This document shows positions 34,750-46,438 of a DNA stretch of 64,000 nt, in pieces. Under the pieces are notes generated by a model that did no database searches, had not been told where the DNA came from, and worked only from the letters and a program-made list of their open reading frames with translations. Numbering within the stretch: the stretch's first letter is position 1; every line of letters starts with the position of its first letter. The stretch spans positions 265,593,111 to 265,657,110 of the forward strand of contig OX422219.1 in the NCBI GenBank assembly GCA_949130495.1, read 5' to 3'. The stretch comes from Sambucus nigra. Lineage: Eukaryota; Streptophyta; Magnoliopsida; Dipsacales; Adoxaceae. The translations under genes were made by a program, and so were the position numbers.

Positions 34750-35976
34750 TGTAAGAGGGTACTTTAGATTATAGATGGAGGAGTAACCCCTTTTGAGTAT
34801 GGTAATGATAAGTTAATTAGCCCAAGAACTTGGATTAATGATGGGATATACAAACACAAACCCGATGAAGATGAACTCAGACTAAAGTCACAAATCTCTC
34901 ATGTATAACTCAAGGGATATTAATGAACCATAAAAGTAACTTAGGTAGAGGGAGAGAGAAGCAAGCACCCTAGATACACCTTGGTAGGCAGGTAGGAACA
35001 CACCCAACACCCTCAAGAATCTCTGTCAAGTATTAAAAGATTCGCAATAAACACCAATGGTGAGTGGATAAACCCTCTGGTTTGCAATAACTCTCTCTCT
35101 CTCTGATGTGTATCTCTATTAATAAATCTAGAGTTCTAAAAAAAATCACTAAAATATCATATATCTCTCCTCAGGGGTGGTTGGGGGTCCTTAAATAGTC
35201 CCCCACACCATCCTTGAGGCAACTCAGTCATTAAAGACTATGAAACACATCCGTCAAACTTTATGTCACAACATTAGATGCCTGATGCACTAGTTGTCTC
35301 CACGTCATAAATATTAAATGCCAAGACATGCCTTTTGCCTAACCACTGTGTGTCAGGGGGCTGTTGTCGCAGAGGTGGCTCATCAACTGCCTGACAGCCC
35401 CAAATACCACGGTGGTTTACTCAAGTGCATATCTGACATTGCTTGGCTGGTTAGTGACATTAGATAAAGTAGATGTGACATTAAGTAGAGGGTTATTTGG
35501 TTCATAACTCAACGCGCGATGGAACTTCAAGCTGCTCCGCCCGAGGTTCCACGACCAGGGTCCTTCGGTGTTTTTACCTGGTGTATCTAAGATGGTCAGG
35601 ACAAGCCTTAACGATGCCTCACATCTCAATCCTCCAAACCAAGTCCCTCTAAAGTTCCCATGGTGAGGTCATTCAATAGAGCATGAAATCTCTCACAGGC
35701 CCTGCCAAGCCGGGTCTCTCGCAAGTACCGTTTGACCTCACACAAACTCACTTATTATTATCGTTACGTCATTACAACCGTTATAGCTTACAGTCAATAA
35801 AAATACAATATGATTAATACAACAAGCTAAAATATGAGCTGCCGCGCCAAGCTGCCTCGCTGAGTTGCCACGCCTGAGCTGTCACGCTTGAGCTGCCTCG
35901 ATTGATTAATCTTAAACACTATTGCTAATTAGGGATTTGTCCCTAACCTCAAGATTACCTTCAAGCCCCCTCTACA
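34750..35976 (-). mobile_element. Tat1 5' LTR (1227 bp)
   Basis: On the minus strand it begins TGTAGAGGGGGCTTGAAGG at 35976 and ends CCCTCTTACA at 34750. It matches 21616-22836 throughout. A TATA-like TATTTAA is at 35191-35197 on the minus strand. Near 35840-35900 short GAGCTGCC-type repeats occur upstream of it. Confidence 0.95.
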
Positions 35977-36181
35977 GGAACATATAAATGCTAATGCATT
36001 AGTACATTTTAAACACAATTATATGCCACAAATGCTCAATATGTGTGCATTGATCATATTTAACAATTTTTTAAATGGATTATTTTGTCACGTCGTCCAT
36101 ATGGACCATTTTATGATATTTAAAATTTGTCATCTAACTTCATTTTATTACATGTGTCTATATTTGCACTATTGGCGACAC

Positions 36182-36365
36182 GGGAATAAATTTATCATCC
36201 TGCCATCGGTGCCGGTACAAAATATTACGGGAGCATATTTATCGTTGTGTCATCGGCACGGGTACAAAATATCATGGGAACACGTTAATTGTCGTGCCAT
36301 TAGCACGGGTTCAAAATATTACGGGAACAAATTTATCTCCATGCCATCGACATGGGTACACCCTA

Positions 36366-36367
<2 letters not shown>
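36182..36367 (+). mobile_element. Helitron 3' end with four 47-bp hairpin repeats
   Basis: Units starting GGGAA(T/C)A..TTTATC occur at 36182, 36229, 36276 and 36323 with an exact 47-bp period. Each contains a CC(A/G)TGCC..CATGG/CACGG hairpin, and the last ends in ACACCCTAAT, with CTAAT at 36363-36367 as the CTRRT terminus. The single unit at 1086-1129 is the same family. The flanking base is A, not the usual T. The 5' end could lie anywhere in 35982-36181, which holds nothing else recognisable. Confidence 0.6.

Positions 36368-36373
<6 letters not shown>

Positions 36374-36460
<87 letters not shown>
36374..36460. repeat. TA then GA microsatellite
   Basis: TA dinucleotides to about 36415, then GA dinucleotides to 36460, abutting the left arm of the palindrome. 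Confidence 0.95.
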
Positions 36461-37036
36461 CCCCCTCCTTTAAGGACTCCTTATGGTACAAACCCCGGTA
36501 CATCCAATTTTTTTAAAAGAGTAAAAAAAGGAATTTTTTGATGAAACTTCATGGATATTATGTCCATGGTGATAAGATCATCTTCAATTTTTTTCATCAA
36601 AAAATTCAATAAAAAAAACCGTTGAGATGAGGGGATATATGAAAAAATGGTATAAATATGCATTTTCGACCTTTGAAATGTTGACGATCGTCTCACCCAC
36701 TTATTGATTGAATTTTTTGACAAAACTTCATGGATTCGATATCAACAGTGAGAAGATCATATCCATGAAGTTTCATTATAAAATTCAATCAATAAAGTGG
36801 TTGGCACCGATCTAACATTTCAATGGTTGAAAATGAATATTTATACCATTTTTTACATATGACCTCCTCTCAATGTTTTTTTATTGAATTTTTTGATGAA
36901 AAAATTTGGAGATGATCTTCTAACCATGGAAATCATATCCATGAAGTTTCATAAAAAAAATTCATTTTTTGACTATTTTAAAAAAATGGTATGTACCGGG
37001 GTCTGCACCATAAGGAGTCCTTACAGGAGACTTTCT
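36461..37036. mobile_element. 575-bp foldback element (near-complete palindrome), MITE-like
   Basis: The left arm TAAGGACTCCTTATGGT..ACCCCGGTACAT (36471-36503) is inverted at 36992-37024. Further inward, AATTTTTTGATGAAACTTCATGG near 36530 is inverted near 36935, AAAAATGGTATAAATATGC near 36645 near 36850, and TGATTGAATTTTTTGACAAA near 36708 near 36790. The whole element therefore folds around a centre near 36750. It has no coding sequence. It is flanked on both sides by TA-GA microsatellites, which hides any target duplication. Confidence 0.85.
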
Positions 37037-37037
37037 G

Positions 37038-37098
<61 letters not shown>
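37038..37098. repeat. TA then AG microsatellite
   Basis: TA to about 37060, AG to 37098, between the foldback element and the TIR element. Confidence 0.95.
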
Positions 37099-37100
<2 letters not shown>

Positions 37101-37111
37101 TCACAAGTGAA

Positions 37112-38018
37112 CCAAAATAATGAACTTTTTAATGAACCCATTAAGATATTAAAAAAATTGAATCAATTTTAATTTCTTGTTCTAATTGGTCTGCGCCAGT
37201 GGCAACGGACACACATGTTTTTTAATATACACACACATGAAAAAGCTTACCCACACCCTACCCCCAACCCCACCTGCTCAAACGTTAAAGGAAGGGCTTT
37301 TGGATGTAGTTTAAAGGGAGAGGGTCGGGTATGGATTGGAGGCTTGAAGTTTGTTCGGGTTAAGTTTTTGTATGTCTGGTGGGTTTAGGCAGGTGGGCGT
37401 AATTTTGGTTTCTGGATAAAGGTTAGCCTAAATTTTGGTTTGTGAGGTCCGAGTATGGAGCATAGTGGATTCAAATTTAATGGTACAATTGATGTTTTAC
37501 CGAATATAACACAACTGACTGAAGTTTGGTTGCATTCTAATTCATTTTTTGGCCCTTTACTGGAATTTTCTGGGTTGCTTCAATTACATAATTTGAGCTT
37601 GATGGATAATAGTTTTGTTGGTCCTGTTCTAGTGTCTTTGGTTGAAATGAAGTCATTGTAAAGATTAATTCTTGCTAGTAACAGTCTTACTAGTACTCTT
37701 CTGAATGATCTAACGAATTTGGCCATCCTTAGAGAATTTGATGTTTCAAACAATCAGCTCCATTGTCAAATTCCTTCATTTAGGAGTAATGTGATTGCAA
37801 AGAATGATGGAAATTTTTATATTGGGTTATGGCAGGTGGGAGGGTGGGGGTGATGGGTGGGCGGTAAGGTTTTTCATGTGTGTGGGTGTATATTAAAAAT
37901 CATGCATGTCACACGCATGTCCGTTGCCACTGGGGCATACCAGATAGAATAGGGAATTAAAATTGATTGGGTTATTTTTTAATGTCTTATTAGGTTCATT
38001 AAAAACATCATTATTTTG
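37112..38018 (+). mobile_element. Pack-MULE-like TIR element
   Basis: Long terminal inverted repeats: the left arm (about 37112-37275) contains CCAAAATAATGA, TTTTTAATGAACC, CCAGTGGCAACGGACA and ACACACATGAAAAA; each appears inverted in the right arm (about 37830-38018). TIRs of some 160 bp around a 0.55-kb core holding a cellular gene fragment match the Pack-MULE structure of Mutator-like elements. No transposase is present. Target duplications are masked by GA-rich flanks, so the superfamily is inferred from the TIR length and cargo. Confidence 0.75.
37455..37835 (+). pseudogene. Captured LRR fragment of a TMK-like receptor kinase
   Basis: The reading contains [33 protein letters not shown], then after a stop near 37660 RLILASNSLTSTL, LREFDVSNNQLHCQIPSFRS and NVIAKNDGN. 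These are leucine-rich repeats, and the order WLHSNxFxGPLxxFSGL with FDVSNNxLxxxxPxFRSNV is that of the extracellular part of TMK receptor-like kinases. The first half matches the first LRR block and the second half the second LRR block, so the intervening island is missing. No signal peptide, membrane segment or kinase domain is included. It lies between the inverted repeats, so it is transposon cargo. Confidence 0.8.
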
Positions 38019-38024
38019 GAGAGA

Positions 38025-38073
<49 letters not shown>

Positions 38074-38082
38074 AGAGAGAGA
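38018..38082. repeat. GA microsatellite
   Basis: GA-rich run with a few GGGA interruptions, directly after the right TIR. The purine-rich tract continues loosely to about 38135. Confidence 0.95.
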
Positions 38083-38224
38083 TGTAACATGGGTGAGAGA
38101 GAGGATGGAGCACTGGTGGTGGAGAGAGAGAGGGTCGCCGGTGGTCAGATAATGAATGTGATTCGAAGAGAGGGAGATATAAATGTTGTCTTGTAAAATG
38201 AAATCTCACCTAGGTCAATCTAAT

Positions 38225-38745
38225 ATATAGCAATTTTTTTATGGTTCTAGATTGTGGCCCCTCTTGTTACCAGTCTATGGACATAGTTCCAAATCGTGAC
38301 CTACATTATGACCAATGATAGTTCAAACAATGGTCACGATTCCAGACCGTGACCCAAACAATGACCAACTATAATTTAGAAAATAGATACATTTTTTATC
38401 ATTACCTTTTGGCCATGTCCATTTTGAACTAAAGTTATGGGTCACGGTTTTTTATCGAGACCATAATTCACTAGGATTGGTCATGGATGGTCATAGTCCG
38501 TAATCATGACCATTAGCTTGGCATTTTGACGGGCAATTTAGCACCTAAAGGGTCACGATTTGGTCATTGTCTAGGGCCATGAATAGTTTAGTCACAATCC
38601 ATAACCGTGACCATCTCACTGTTGATGTCACACTTTGTCTTGGTCAGAAGATTAGTCACGGGTTTTCGAAGGGGTAACAGTTTTAGACCGTGACCATCTG
38701 GTCATGGTTCCAAACCATGACCAATTTAGTATAATCATTCTGTAT
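38225..38745. repeat. Cluster of inverted GGTCACG / CGTGACC motifs
   Basis: At least 15 copies or near-copies of GGTCACG, GGTCATG and their inverses occur in about 500 bp, for example GGTCACGATTCCAGACCGTG near 38332, GGGTCACGG near 38440, AACCGTGACC near 38603, and GACCGTGACCATCTGGTCAT near 38687. Several adjacent pairs form hairpins. Dense short motifs in both orientations resemble subterminal regions of CACTA transposons, but no CACTA terminus was found. Confidence 0.75.
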
Positions 38746-39237
38746 ATATGGTTTAGTGAAAGTATAGGTTTCATCTCACCTAATGGACATAGGAGTCATT
38801 TTAAAATAATTGTTCTCCTACTCGGTGGGTCACAACCACCTCCTCACCTCGTATATGATAAACGCTATTGTTAAATGTACCCAACTAAATAAACTTTGAC
38901 TCAAATATATGTGTCCTTAAACTCGACTTCTATACTCAAACATACTGCCCATAAACTCATCTCAATTAATTTCAACCCCAAAACATCTACCTAATCAAAA
39001 CCCTAACCGACCGAACATAACTTAAATTCCAAACCCAAAATCACTAACCCATAATTTAAACTGTATACACTGTTTGTAAAATATTCATAAGAAATTCATA
39101 AAAAATCTAAAAAATACAAACCAGTGTACATGCATTCGTAATTCAATTATCTACAATTCCGTTGGTCGGATCTCGTTCGAAGAACATTCCAAGTCATCTG
39201 AACGAGAGTACCAATCTCATTCGAACGAGTTCAAGGC
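38746..39237. other. Unassigned sequence before the long-LTR element
   Basis: No gene or element end was recognised. Near 39170-39235 the words TCGTTCGAA and GAACGAG recur in both orientations, similar to words within the adjacent LTR (39360-39540), so a diverged element copy may end here. Confidence 0.35.
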
Positions 39238-42234
39238 TATTACACGCCGCCCTAATGTTTCATTTAAATACTGTATAGATTGTGTTGAAGTAGGGTTTGG
39301 TGATAATTGTTGAATATTGTGGATAAAACTAGAATTTGAGAAAAGAACAAGAAAGGAGCATTTGAACGAGAGTAAGATCATTCAAGTAAGATTTGTATCT
39401 CGTTAGAAGCGGGGGTCGAATGAGCTTCGAACGAGAGCCCACTATACCACTTTCAAGGGGCGTTTTAAGGTCGTTAGAAGCCACGAATCGAACGAAATTC
39501 CTCTGTCATTAGAATTAAGATCAATTTCGTTTGAACGATGAGCATAAAAAATTCTAAATCAGACTGCTCATGCTTGCTATCATGTTTCTAGCCCTTGGAT
39601 CTTTAAGTTGCTAAGCTTTGATGAGCCCAGATTGGGTAAATGGGAGTTTTCTTGTTTTAAGGATTTTTAGGAGGATGGGTTTGGTTCATATAGGTGATTT
39701 AAAATTAGAAGAAGAAGAAAGGGAGAGAGTGAGGTGTTCTTCCACTATGGAAGATCTTCTCTCCACCTCAAACTGCCTCAAACCATCATAAACAACCTTA
39801 TTCTTCTAATACTTCACCATATTCAATCCTACAACGCCCATTTCCACCCTTATCAAGTGAAGCTACGAATTTGTAGGAGTGTTGTTGCGGTCTTGGAGAA
39901 GATGAAGATGGTGTTTGAAGAATGTTTTGAATGAGTCTTTCTTGGAAGCCAAATGAAGCTCATATGGAGCTTTAATGGAGTATGTATTTGGTAACCCCTT
40001 GAGGCCACCTTTGTAGGTGGGGGTTGCTCCTCTAAAACCAACCTTTCTACCACATTTGTAGCCCTTAATTGTGGGGGGAAAATACACTCCTAGATAAAAT
40101 TGTATTTATTATGTTTGTAATCTTGATTGTTAGAATATTAAGATGGATTTTCTAGCAAAATTAATAATAAACATTTTGGAAAGTACCATTTTGTTGAAAT
40201 AAATGAAAATACTTATTTTAAATTTTCTTGAAGCAAAGATTTATTTTTATAAAAAGGTGCATTTTTCAGAGGTTAATGTTAAATATTTTATCAAGTATAA
40301 TAATTGAAAATGATGTTGAATTTGCTGAAACATTTGGAGAAATAATGTTGTAAGTTTCTTGCATAAAAATGTAGATTTTATAAAAGATGGAAATTTGTTG
40401 AGTTTGAATAACTAAAAATGTATTTTATGTCTTGAAACTGCATTTTTGAAAGTATTAGGAATATATAGAATGAAATATTTGTTTAATCCATTTAACATGA
40501 TTTTTGGAGTTAAAATCCATCTTCTCGTGTGTGTAAACTTGTGGTATTCTGATAATGAACATATAAATAAGTTTAAGGGTAGTTTTAGTGAGTTTAAGCA
40601 TGAAATAAGAAAAATAGAAATTTTAGGCTTCAAAGTGTATGAAAAGAAGTTGAAAGTAAGGCAATAGTAATGTAATAAGACAAAAAATGTTAACAAAAAG
40701 GAAATAATATTTTCTTAGAATGCTAGTATTTAAGTGTAATTGGTTTCCTTGGATAAAGAAAGCAAAGAAATGTCTAATATTGTAAAAGGTTAGAAAAGAA
40801 ATTGGATAAGTATTAATGGTTTTAAACATTGAGAAGTTGGCGTGTGTAACTTAAAAATGTTTTGGGAATGTTAACACTTATGATATTGGAGGAAAAGACA
40901 AGTTTGGAACCAAAGGGTAAAATGGTAATTTTACGTAAAACGGAACATTTTTATGAAAAGTGTTACACAAATTTCCTTAACAGACGTGATTTTGGAATAA
41001 AATCAAATTGAAGTGTAAAGGATATGAAACGGTAATTTCCAAAGTGTAACACAATTGGGGTGAAACCCCCAGTTTTGGCTTCAGCTAGGTTAAAAAGTGA
41101 AAGAATGAATAATGTGGAAATTTCTATATTGCTAAAACATATAAAAAGAACTTGGATGACACGGGGATAATTAAGGAGGGCCTGGAGCCCTGGGTTGAAA
41201 GACCCAAAACCACTAGCAAGAGCATATGGCGGCGGCGCTGACGGTGTGGAGCTCGCCAAAGTGTGCAGTTTTTTGGGAGACTGCGAGAAAAAGATAAAGG
41301 AATAAGAAACATGTTCATAAATGAGTTGTGTGAAAAAATGTACAAAGAAAACCTAACTTGAATGTATTAATGAATGTTCTGATAAATGATAAAGTGGACA
41401 AGAAATGTGTAAGTTGATTAGTGTCCATAAAGTAAAGGAAAGGGAATGTGTAATGGTAAATGGGTGAGTTAAGCAACCTATGAAGGAGTAACGTGTAATT
41501 GACACAAGGGTGTGTTATGAACGTTTCTTCAAAGTTTAAAGATGTATTTTCTAACACGGTGTTGGCATGTGCTAAAAGGGGGTTGTTTTCAATAAAAATA
41601 CTAATGTGATCCGTCTAAAATGAAAAGGGTAATTTCGGTGAAGAAATAGTTTTGGTTAAAAAAAGCATAATGGTTTAAAGTATTTAATCGTGTGTGTTAA
41701 ATAGAGGAATAAATGTACAATGGAGAAAGAAGAAGGATTTTATGAGATTAAAGTAAATTAATCGGGCTAAATAACATTTTCGTAAGTTAAACTGTTACAA
41801 GCATTAAGTATAAATGAGTATCTATATATGTATAAGATAGTTGCATGTGTACATAGGTACAACATGTAGCATCTTCCTTATGCCGTTTGTTTCTATAGTG
41901 TATTTTTATATTACCATTGGGAATTATCTCACATCCTCATCTTTGTTACAACCTGTTGGGTGCGGGTATGTATTTTGAGAGCGTTATACAGGTAAGTGTT
42001 CATTAAATTTTACATTAGTAGCTTTGTATGCTTGGACTACGAAGATGCTTCCCACGAGTCCCTGACATAGTTGGAACTTGAAATTGGAATCACATTCTAA
42101 ACAAGTGAAACATTAATTATAATAAAATTGGAGTAGCAACATTATATAGGTTGTTCCATTTCACTTCCCACCTAATGCTCGGGTCTAACCAAGTTAACTA
42201 CTGGTAACCCATAAATTCGGGTCAGTGCGTTACA
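39238..42234 (+). mobile_element. 5' LTR (about 3.0 kb) of a plus-strand gypsy element
   Basis: From CCCTAATGTTTCATTTAAAT at 39250 the sequence runs parallel to 48090-50329 for more than 2 kb. The start is degenerate (TATTACACGCC against TGTAATACCCC at 48077). The end GCGTTACA at 42234 is followed by a Met-type PBS. Inserted DNA at 50330 prevents full comparison of the last 770 bp. Confidence 0.88.
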
Positions 42235-42236
42235 AA

Positions 42237-42249
42237 TGTTATCAGAGCT
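42237..42249 (+). other. Primer binding site, Met-tRNA type
   Basis: TGTTATCAGAGCT, matching the plant initiator Met-tRNA PBS TGGTATCAGAGCC at 11 of 13 positions, two bases after the LTR end. Confidence 0.85.
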
Positions 42250-44692
42250 CTAGGTATAAGATTCCTTTCTGGAGTCATGTAGTGCAGTCGGTAGTGGATC
42301 CTTTGATGTTGGTGTTGGCTTGGGACGATCATGGTAGTATTAGTGACGGTTAGTTGTATCCTCGTTGGTGAAGTAACAAAAGGTTAGCACGATGGGTGAA
42401 TTTTTCGTAAAGTTAATAGAGACCAAGTTGTTATCGCTAATCGCTTTCGCATTTCTTAGTTAAATATGCCAGCAGGTTGCGAGTGTTCGTGCAACTGCAG
42501 ATTTTAGTGTGGGGCGCTTGTGTGTTAGTCCATAGTAATACAAGAATCCAATTGAGGTGTAGATAAAGATTAATGACGTTTATTGAGTCAAAAACATGAA
42601 TCATTTAAGGTCAATTGTGGAAATTAGGTGGCTAGTTCGTCACATCCAAACAATGTTGAACTACAATAGGAATGAGTTCAATTATCCAACTAAGTACTTT
42701 GGGTGGTTAGTACCAATGACGTGGTTAGGTGAATTCGATCCTTGGGATAGTATCACGTCGTAAGGCAATCGATGATTTAGTGATCATGATGAACCGTTCT
42801 GGTCAATGCTTAGGATGTGTACTCGGTCTATATCGATAAAATAGTATTCGTACAAGTAAGTGACTTGGTAATTCTCGATTGAAAGTTGTACCTCGTAAGG
42901 TGTGACAAGAGTTATGGGCATATTGCGATAATTATACTAAGTATGCAATAAAGATGATTTAGGAGACTTAGGAGTGAACTCTAAATAATGTTCTATGATG
43001 GGGTTTTAGAAAATATACTATGATTTCAGGGAATATGATCTTTTATGATTTTGGTGATGAATACCAAGAGGTTTATAGGTTATAGGAGACATCATATATC
43101 CTGCCAAAATCCTTAGTAGCGTTAGTTATGGTTTTATTACGTGGCTTATGGTCACAACCATTTGGATGAAAGATAAGATCATTATCAAAATGTAAAGTCT
43201 CATTGTAGCCGCCAAAGTGATGTCTAGGTATGAGGTAGTCTTAGTGTGATAGTGGTTAAAGGGTATACTAGAAATTCCGTAGGACTAATTATATGTGGCA
43301 TCTTTAGGTATAGAAATTGACTCTTGTGACACCTTGAGGTGTTTGATGGTTAGGGTGCGCCATGTGTGGAATCTCATGGACCGTTGTTCTTATGAGCGTC
43401 TGGTAATCACATCCCACCATAACGGTATGAATTAGAAGATGTGGTTGGATGGTACTTACTATGCTTAGAATGTCAATGTAGACCAGTGTGGTCATCAGAT
43501 GAGGTTACTTTGGGTAGAAACCAGAAGTATGCTTGGTTACAATGTTGCATTGTCCTAGGAGACAATAAGGCGAATGTCTCTCTTGAACGGAATAATGCCT
43601 AAGAGAATTTGGGATTTCGAACACAATATGATAAGGAAGATAATAACCTATGTGTAGTAGGTTGGTGATGTCATCACCCGTCAGCAGACTAGGTCAATAT
43701 AGACAGGGGTGCAAGGCATCCTCCAGGAGGGAAGTCAGGCATTTGAGTTCCTATAGAACAATAGGTTCGCATGTTGCTTTCATCTTATGAGTATGAATGA
43801 TTATGATTCGATTCGTCACGGTGGGACATAAGCTAGGGTATATGGTTAGGGTTAGTTTATGGTGAGAACATTGGGAGTGAGTGATATGACTTCAAGAATA
43901 TATCATAGGTTCGCTTTTATAAATTATAGTCTGACGCATATATGGAGGATTTCATTGGGATGGTTGTTTGTTGCTTTTGACTCTCGTGTGTCCCTTTTGA
44001 CTTCGGTAATCGTGGATCGGTATTCTCACGTATGTGGTAACTTAGATTAGTACCATGCCATGGTATGGCACGATTGGGCTCGGTAGTGTGCACCCTATAT
44101 CTGAGGTATTCTTACCATTGCATAATGTTCTGTGTACAAGTGGTTGCACTTTCGGCAACACATGATGCTCATGGTATTGGCCCTTCTTAGGAATAACGAC
44201 CTTTTCAACTGGCCGACATAGCAATCAGTGACTCCGGTTGTTAAGAGCGGAATAATAACTCGAGGGTATTATATAACGTTATAAATTGAGGAAAGATTAG
44301 CACACGGTGTTTCATTTCCATGATGACTCGATTAAAGTGGAGCTTAAATGAGTGATCAAATGTGAGACGACTAGAGTAGTGCTACGGTTATCAGAGTGAC
44401 GCAACGAAAGGTGTCAGCAGAATACGTGCCAACAATTTTGTAGGTGAATTACTCCTCGGAGTGAGAAATTTACAATGAATGGTTATTGACAAGCTCATGA
44501 AATGTGTATTCACTATAACTCAAAAAAATTTGGGATACAGGATATGTAGTCCCAAGACTAGAAATGGTTCCTGATGATAAATATGATGACCGGTTGCATT
44601 ACAGTTCACTTTTTGGTGAGTTTTGATCCATGGAGATGGTTGCCGGTGGAGGCACCGATATGCCTTGGGTACAAGAAAAAATACTATTAGGA
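42250..44692 (+). other. Internal region of the gypsy element, no recognisable gag-pol
   Basis: About 2.4 kb without a convincing domain on either strand. The only hint is SVIVDRYSHV at about 44003-44032, faintly like the VIVDRxSK motif of gypsy integrase. With the part after the solo LTR (47802-48076) the internal region totals about 2.7 kb, too short for a complete gag-pol, which suggests a non-autonomous element. Confidence 0.5.
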
Positions 44693-45804
44693 TGTAATAC
44701 CCCGTATTTTTATGCTATATTAATTTGGGGATTTATTAAATTTAATGTGAGTTAATTATTTAATAAAAATCCAGAAATTAAGTATGTTATAATTATTAAC
44801 GTGACGAGAGTTAGTAATTATGGGAAATTTGTTGAATATTACTAATGAGCAAAGTAATATATTATATTGGTTATATTGAATGTCATGAGTGAGTTAAATG
44901 ACAATTTCGAAAATTTAAGTCGGGACGTGCTCGTGTCGCGTCGGGACTAAATTTTGATAAATAAAAAGTTAATATTTTATAAGTTTCCTGTATGGTCGTT
45001 TTGAGTGCGCCAATGCGTCCGGAAGGGTCGAGATAGTTAGAAAAGTGTACCCGGGGGTGTAGTTTGGGTCTCGGGGCATTTTTAGGCCTAATTAGTAACC
45101 CGGGAGGGCATTTTGGTCATTTTACATTTATGGGTAATTAAACCCACGAAAATCAGAGGGGCTATATCTGATATTGAGGTTGTCACCTAGGGTTAAAATA
45201 CCCAAAAACTAGAATGTCCATTGGAGAAGAGAGGAGAGAGCTCTCAAGCAATTCCAAAGCTCAAAACTCAACGGTTTGCACCGCCGCCACCACCAATGCG
45301 TAGATCGCGAGAAGGGGAACGCAACCACACCAAAATCAGCTACAATCCAGACTTATGAAAATCCCAGGCAAGTGTTTATCTTGCTTATTTCGTTGGTGCA
45401 ATTTCCATATTAGTTTAGGAATGTTTAGGAATGAAAAATATGGAAGAAAACCCAATTTGTGATAGGAAAATCCATGTAGTATTGGTTTTTATGATGATTC
45501 TGGAAGCCCTTGCCATGTAGAGGAAATTAACCACGAAATTTTGATGACTATAAGAAGGAAATTCTGGAGAAAATTTGTTAGAAATCTGTTTAAGAAAATT
45601 TTAGGGTTCTTGATAGTTAAATAAAATTTTGGGTTAATAATCCATGTTTAAATGATAGAAATACACATGCCTTACGTCAAAAATGTCTGGTACTAATGTT
45701 AGTAGTAGAATTTTTGGGACGTTTGGGTTTGGAAAATATGGATTTCGATGAAAAAAAGTTGTAGAACCCGTAACTGCAATTCTGTTGAAAATCGAAATAC
45801 CTGC

Positions 45805-45864
45805 TTGATCGATCGATCGAGCCTAGAGCTTCGATCGATCGAGCCCCAAACCTCGATCGATCGA
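45805..45864. repeat. Three GATCGATCGA palindromic blocks
   Basis: GATCGATCGATCGA at 45807-45820 and TCGATCGATCGA at 45831-45842 and 45853-45864, separated by short GC-rich spacers, inside the solo LTR. Confidence 0.9.
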
Positions 45865-46438
45865 CCCCTCCTGGCAGACTCCTATTTCCCTTATTAAATG
45901 TGTTAAATTTAATTTATCATGAAATAATTCTTGGGCATTCCTAATAAAATGTTTTTGGAGATGGGGGAGAGCAGTAGGACATGTGAATAGATTTTGGGAC
46001 CCTTGATGTCGGGCAAAGGTTGTATTTTGGGATAATTACATAAGGGTCAGTGACTTTATGATTTAAAGAGAGAGAGACGTAAGAGAGTTACTTTGGGACA
46101 AATGTTGATACCTACTGAATTTTATACTTGGGAGGATAGAATCCATGAGCGTTATGTAGTAAGTGGAAAAGTTCCTCAAATTAAAGTAAAATGTGAATGG
46201 TTATACGTGATAACTATATAATGTAAAATAAATGAGAAGGACATAATTATGGGAATTGAGAAGTTACCCATTATTGATATGGTAATATTAGTATAGTTAT
46301 ATGATTGTGTATGCATATACTATATATGTGTGGAAATCATGCCAACGCTACTTGCTAACCCTGAGGTTTCCGCGCTGGGACAGTCTTATCTCGATGGGAC
46401 CTTTATTGGGGATATTGACTTGTACCCTAGAAGATAGA

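Larger units (their letters stand above)
21616..35976 (-). mobile_element. Full-length Tat-clade Ty3/gypsy element (Tat1), 14.4 kb
   Basis: Two long direct repeats (21616-22836 and 34750-35976) bound a minus-strand gag-pol with a PBS next to the right LTR. The flanks CGAAC (21611-21615) and GGAAC (35977-35981) agree at 4 of 5 bases, as for an ageing target duplication, so the element is complete. The order on the minus strand is LTR, PBS, gag, protease, RT, RNase H, archaeal-type RNase H, integrase, then an oppositely oriented PMD gene, then the 3' LTR. The second RNase H and the extra ORF after integrase place it in the Tat lineage. Gag to RT stays in one frame interrupted only by stops; later domains are in shifted frames. 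Confidence 0.93.

Noticed and set aside
36023..36541. 172-codon plus-strand frame
   Set aside because: It crosses Helitron repeats and a TA/GA microsatellite giving Tyr-Ile and Arg-Glu runs; no domain.
37455..37835. Functional LRR receptor kinase gene
   Set aside because: Lacks signal peptide, transmembrane and kinase parts, has an internal stop, and is enclosed in terminal inverted repeats.
38225..38745. CACTA transposon
   Set aside because: Subterminal-like motifs are present but no CACTA/TAGTG termini or 3-bp target duplication were recognised.
43859..44050. Gypsy integrase relic (VIVDRYSH)
   Set aside because: Only one short motif matches and no neighbouring integrase sequence could be read, so it is not annotated as a domain.
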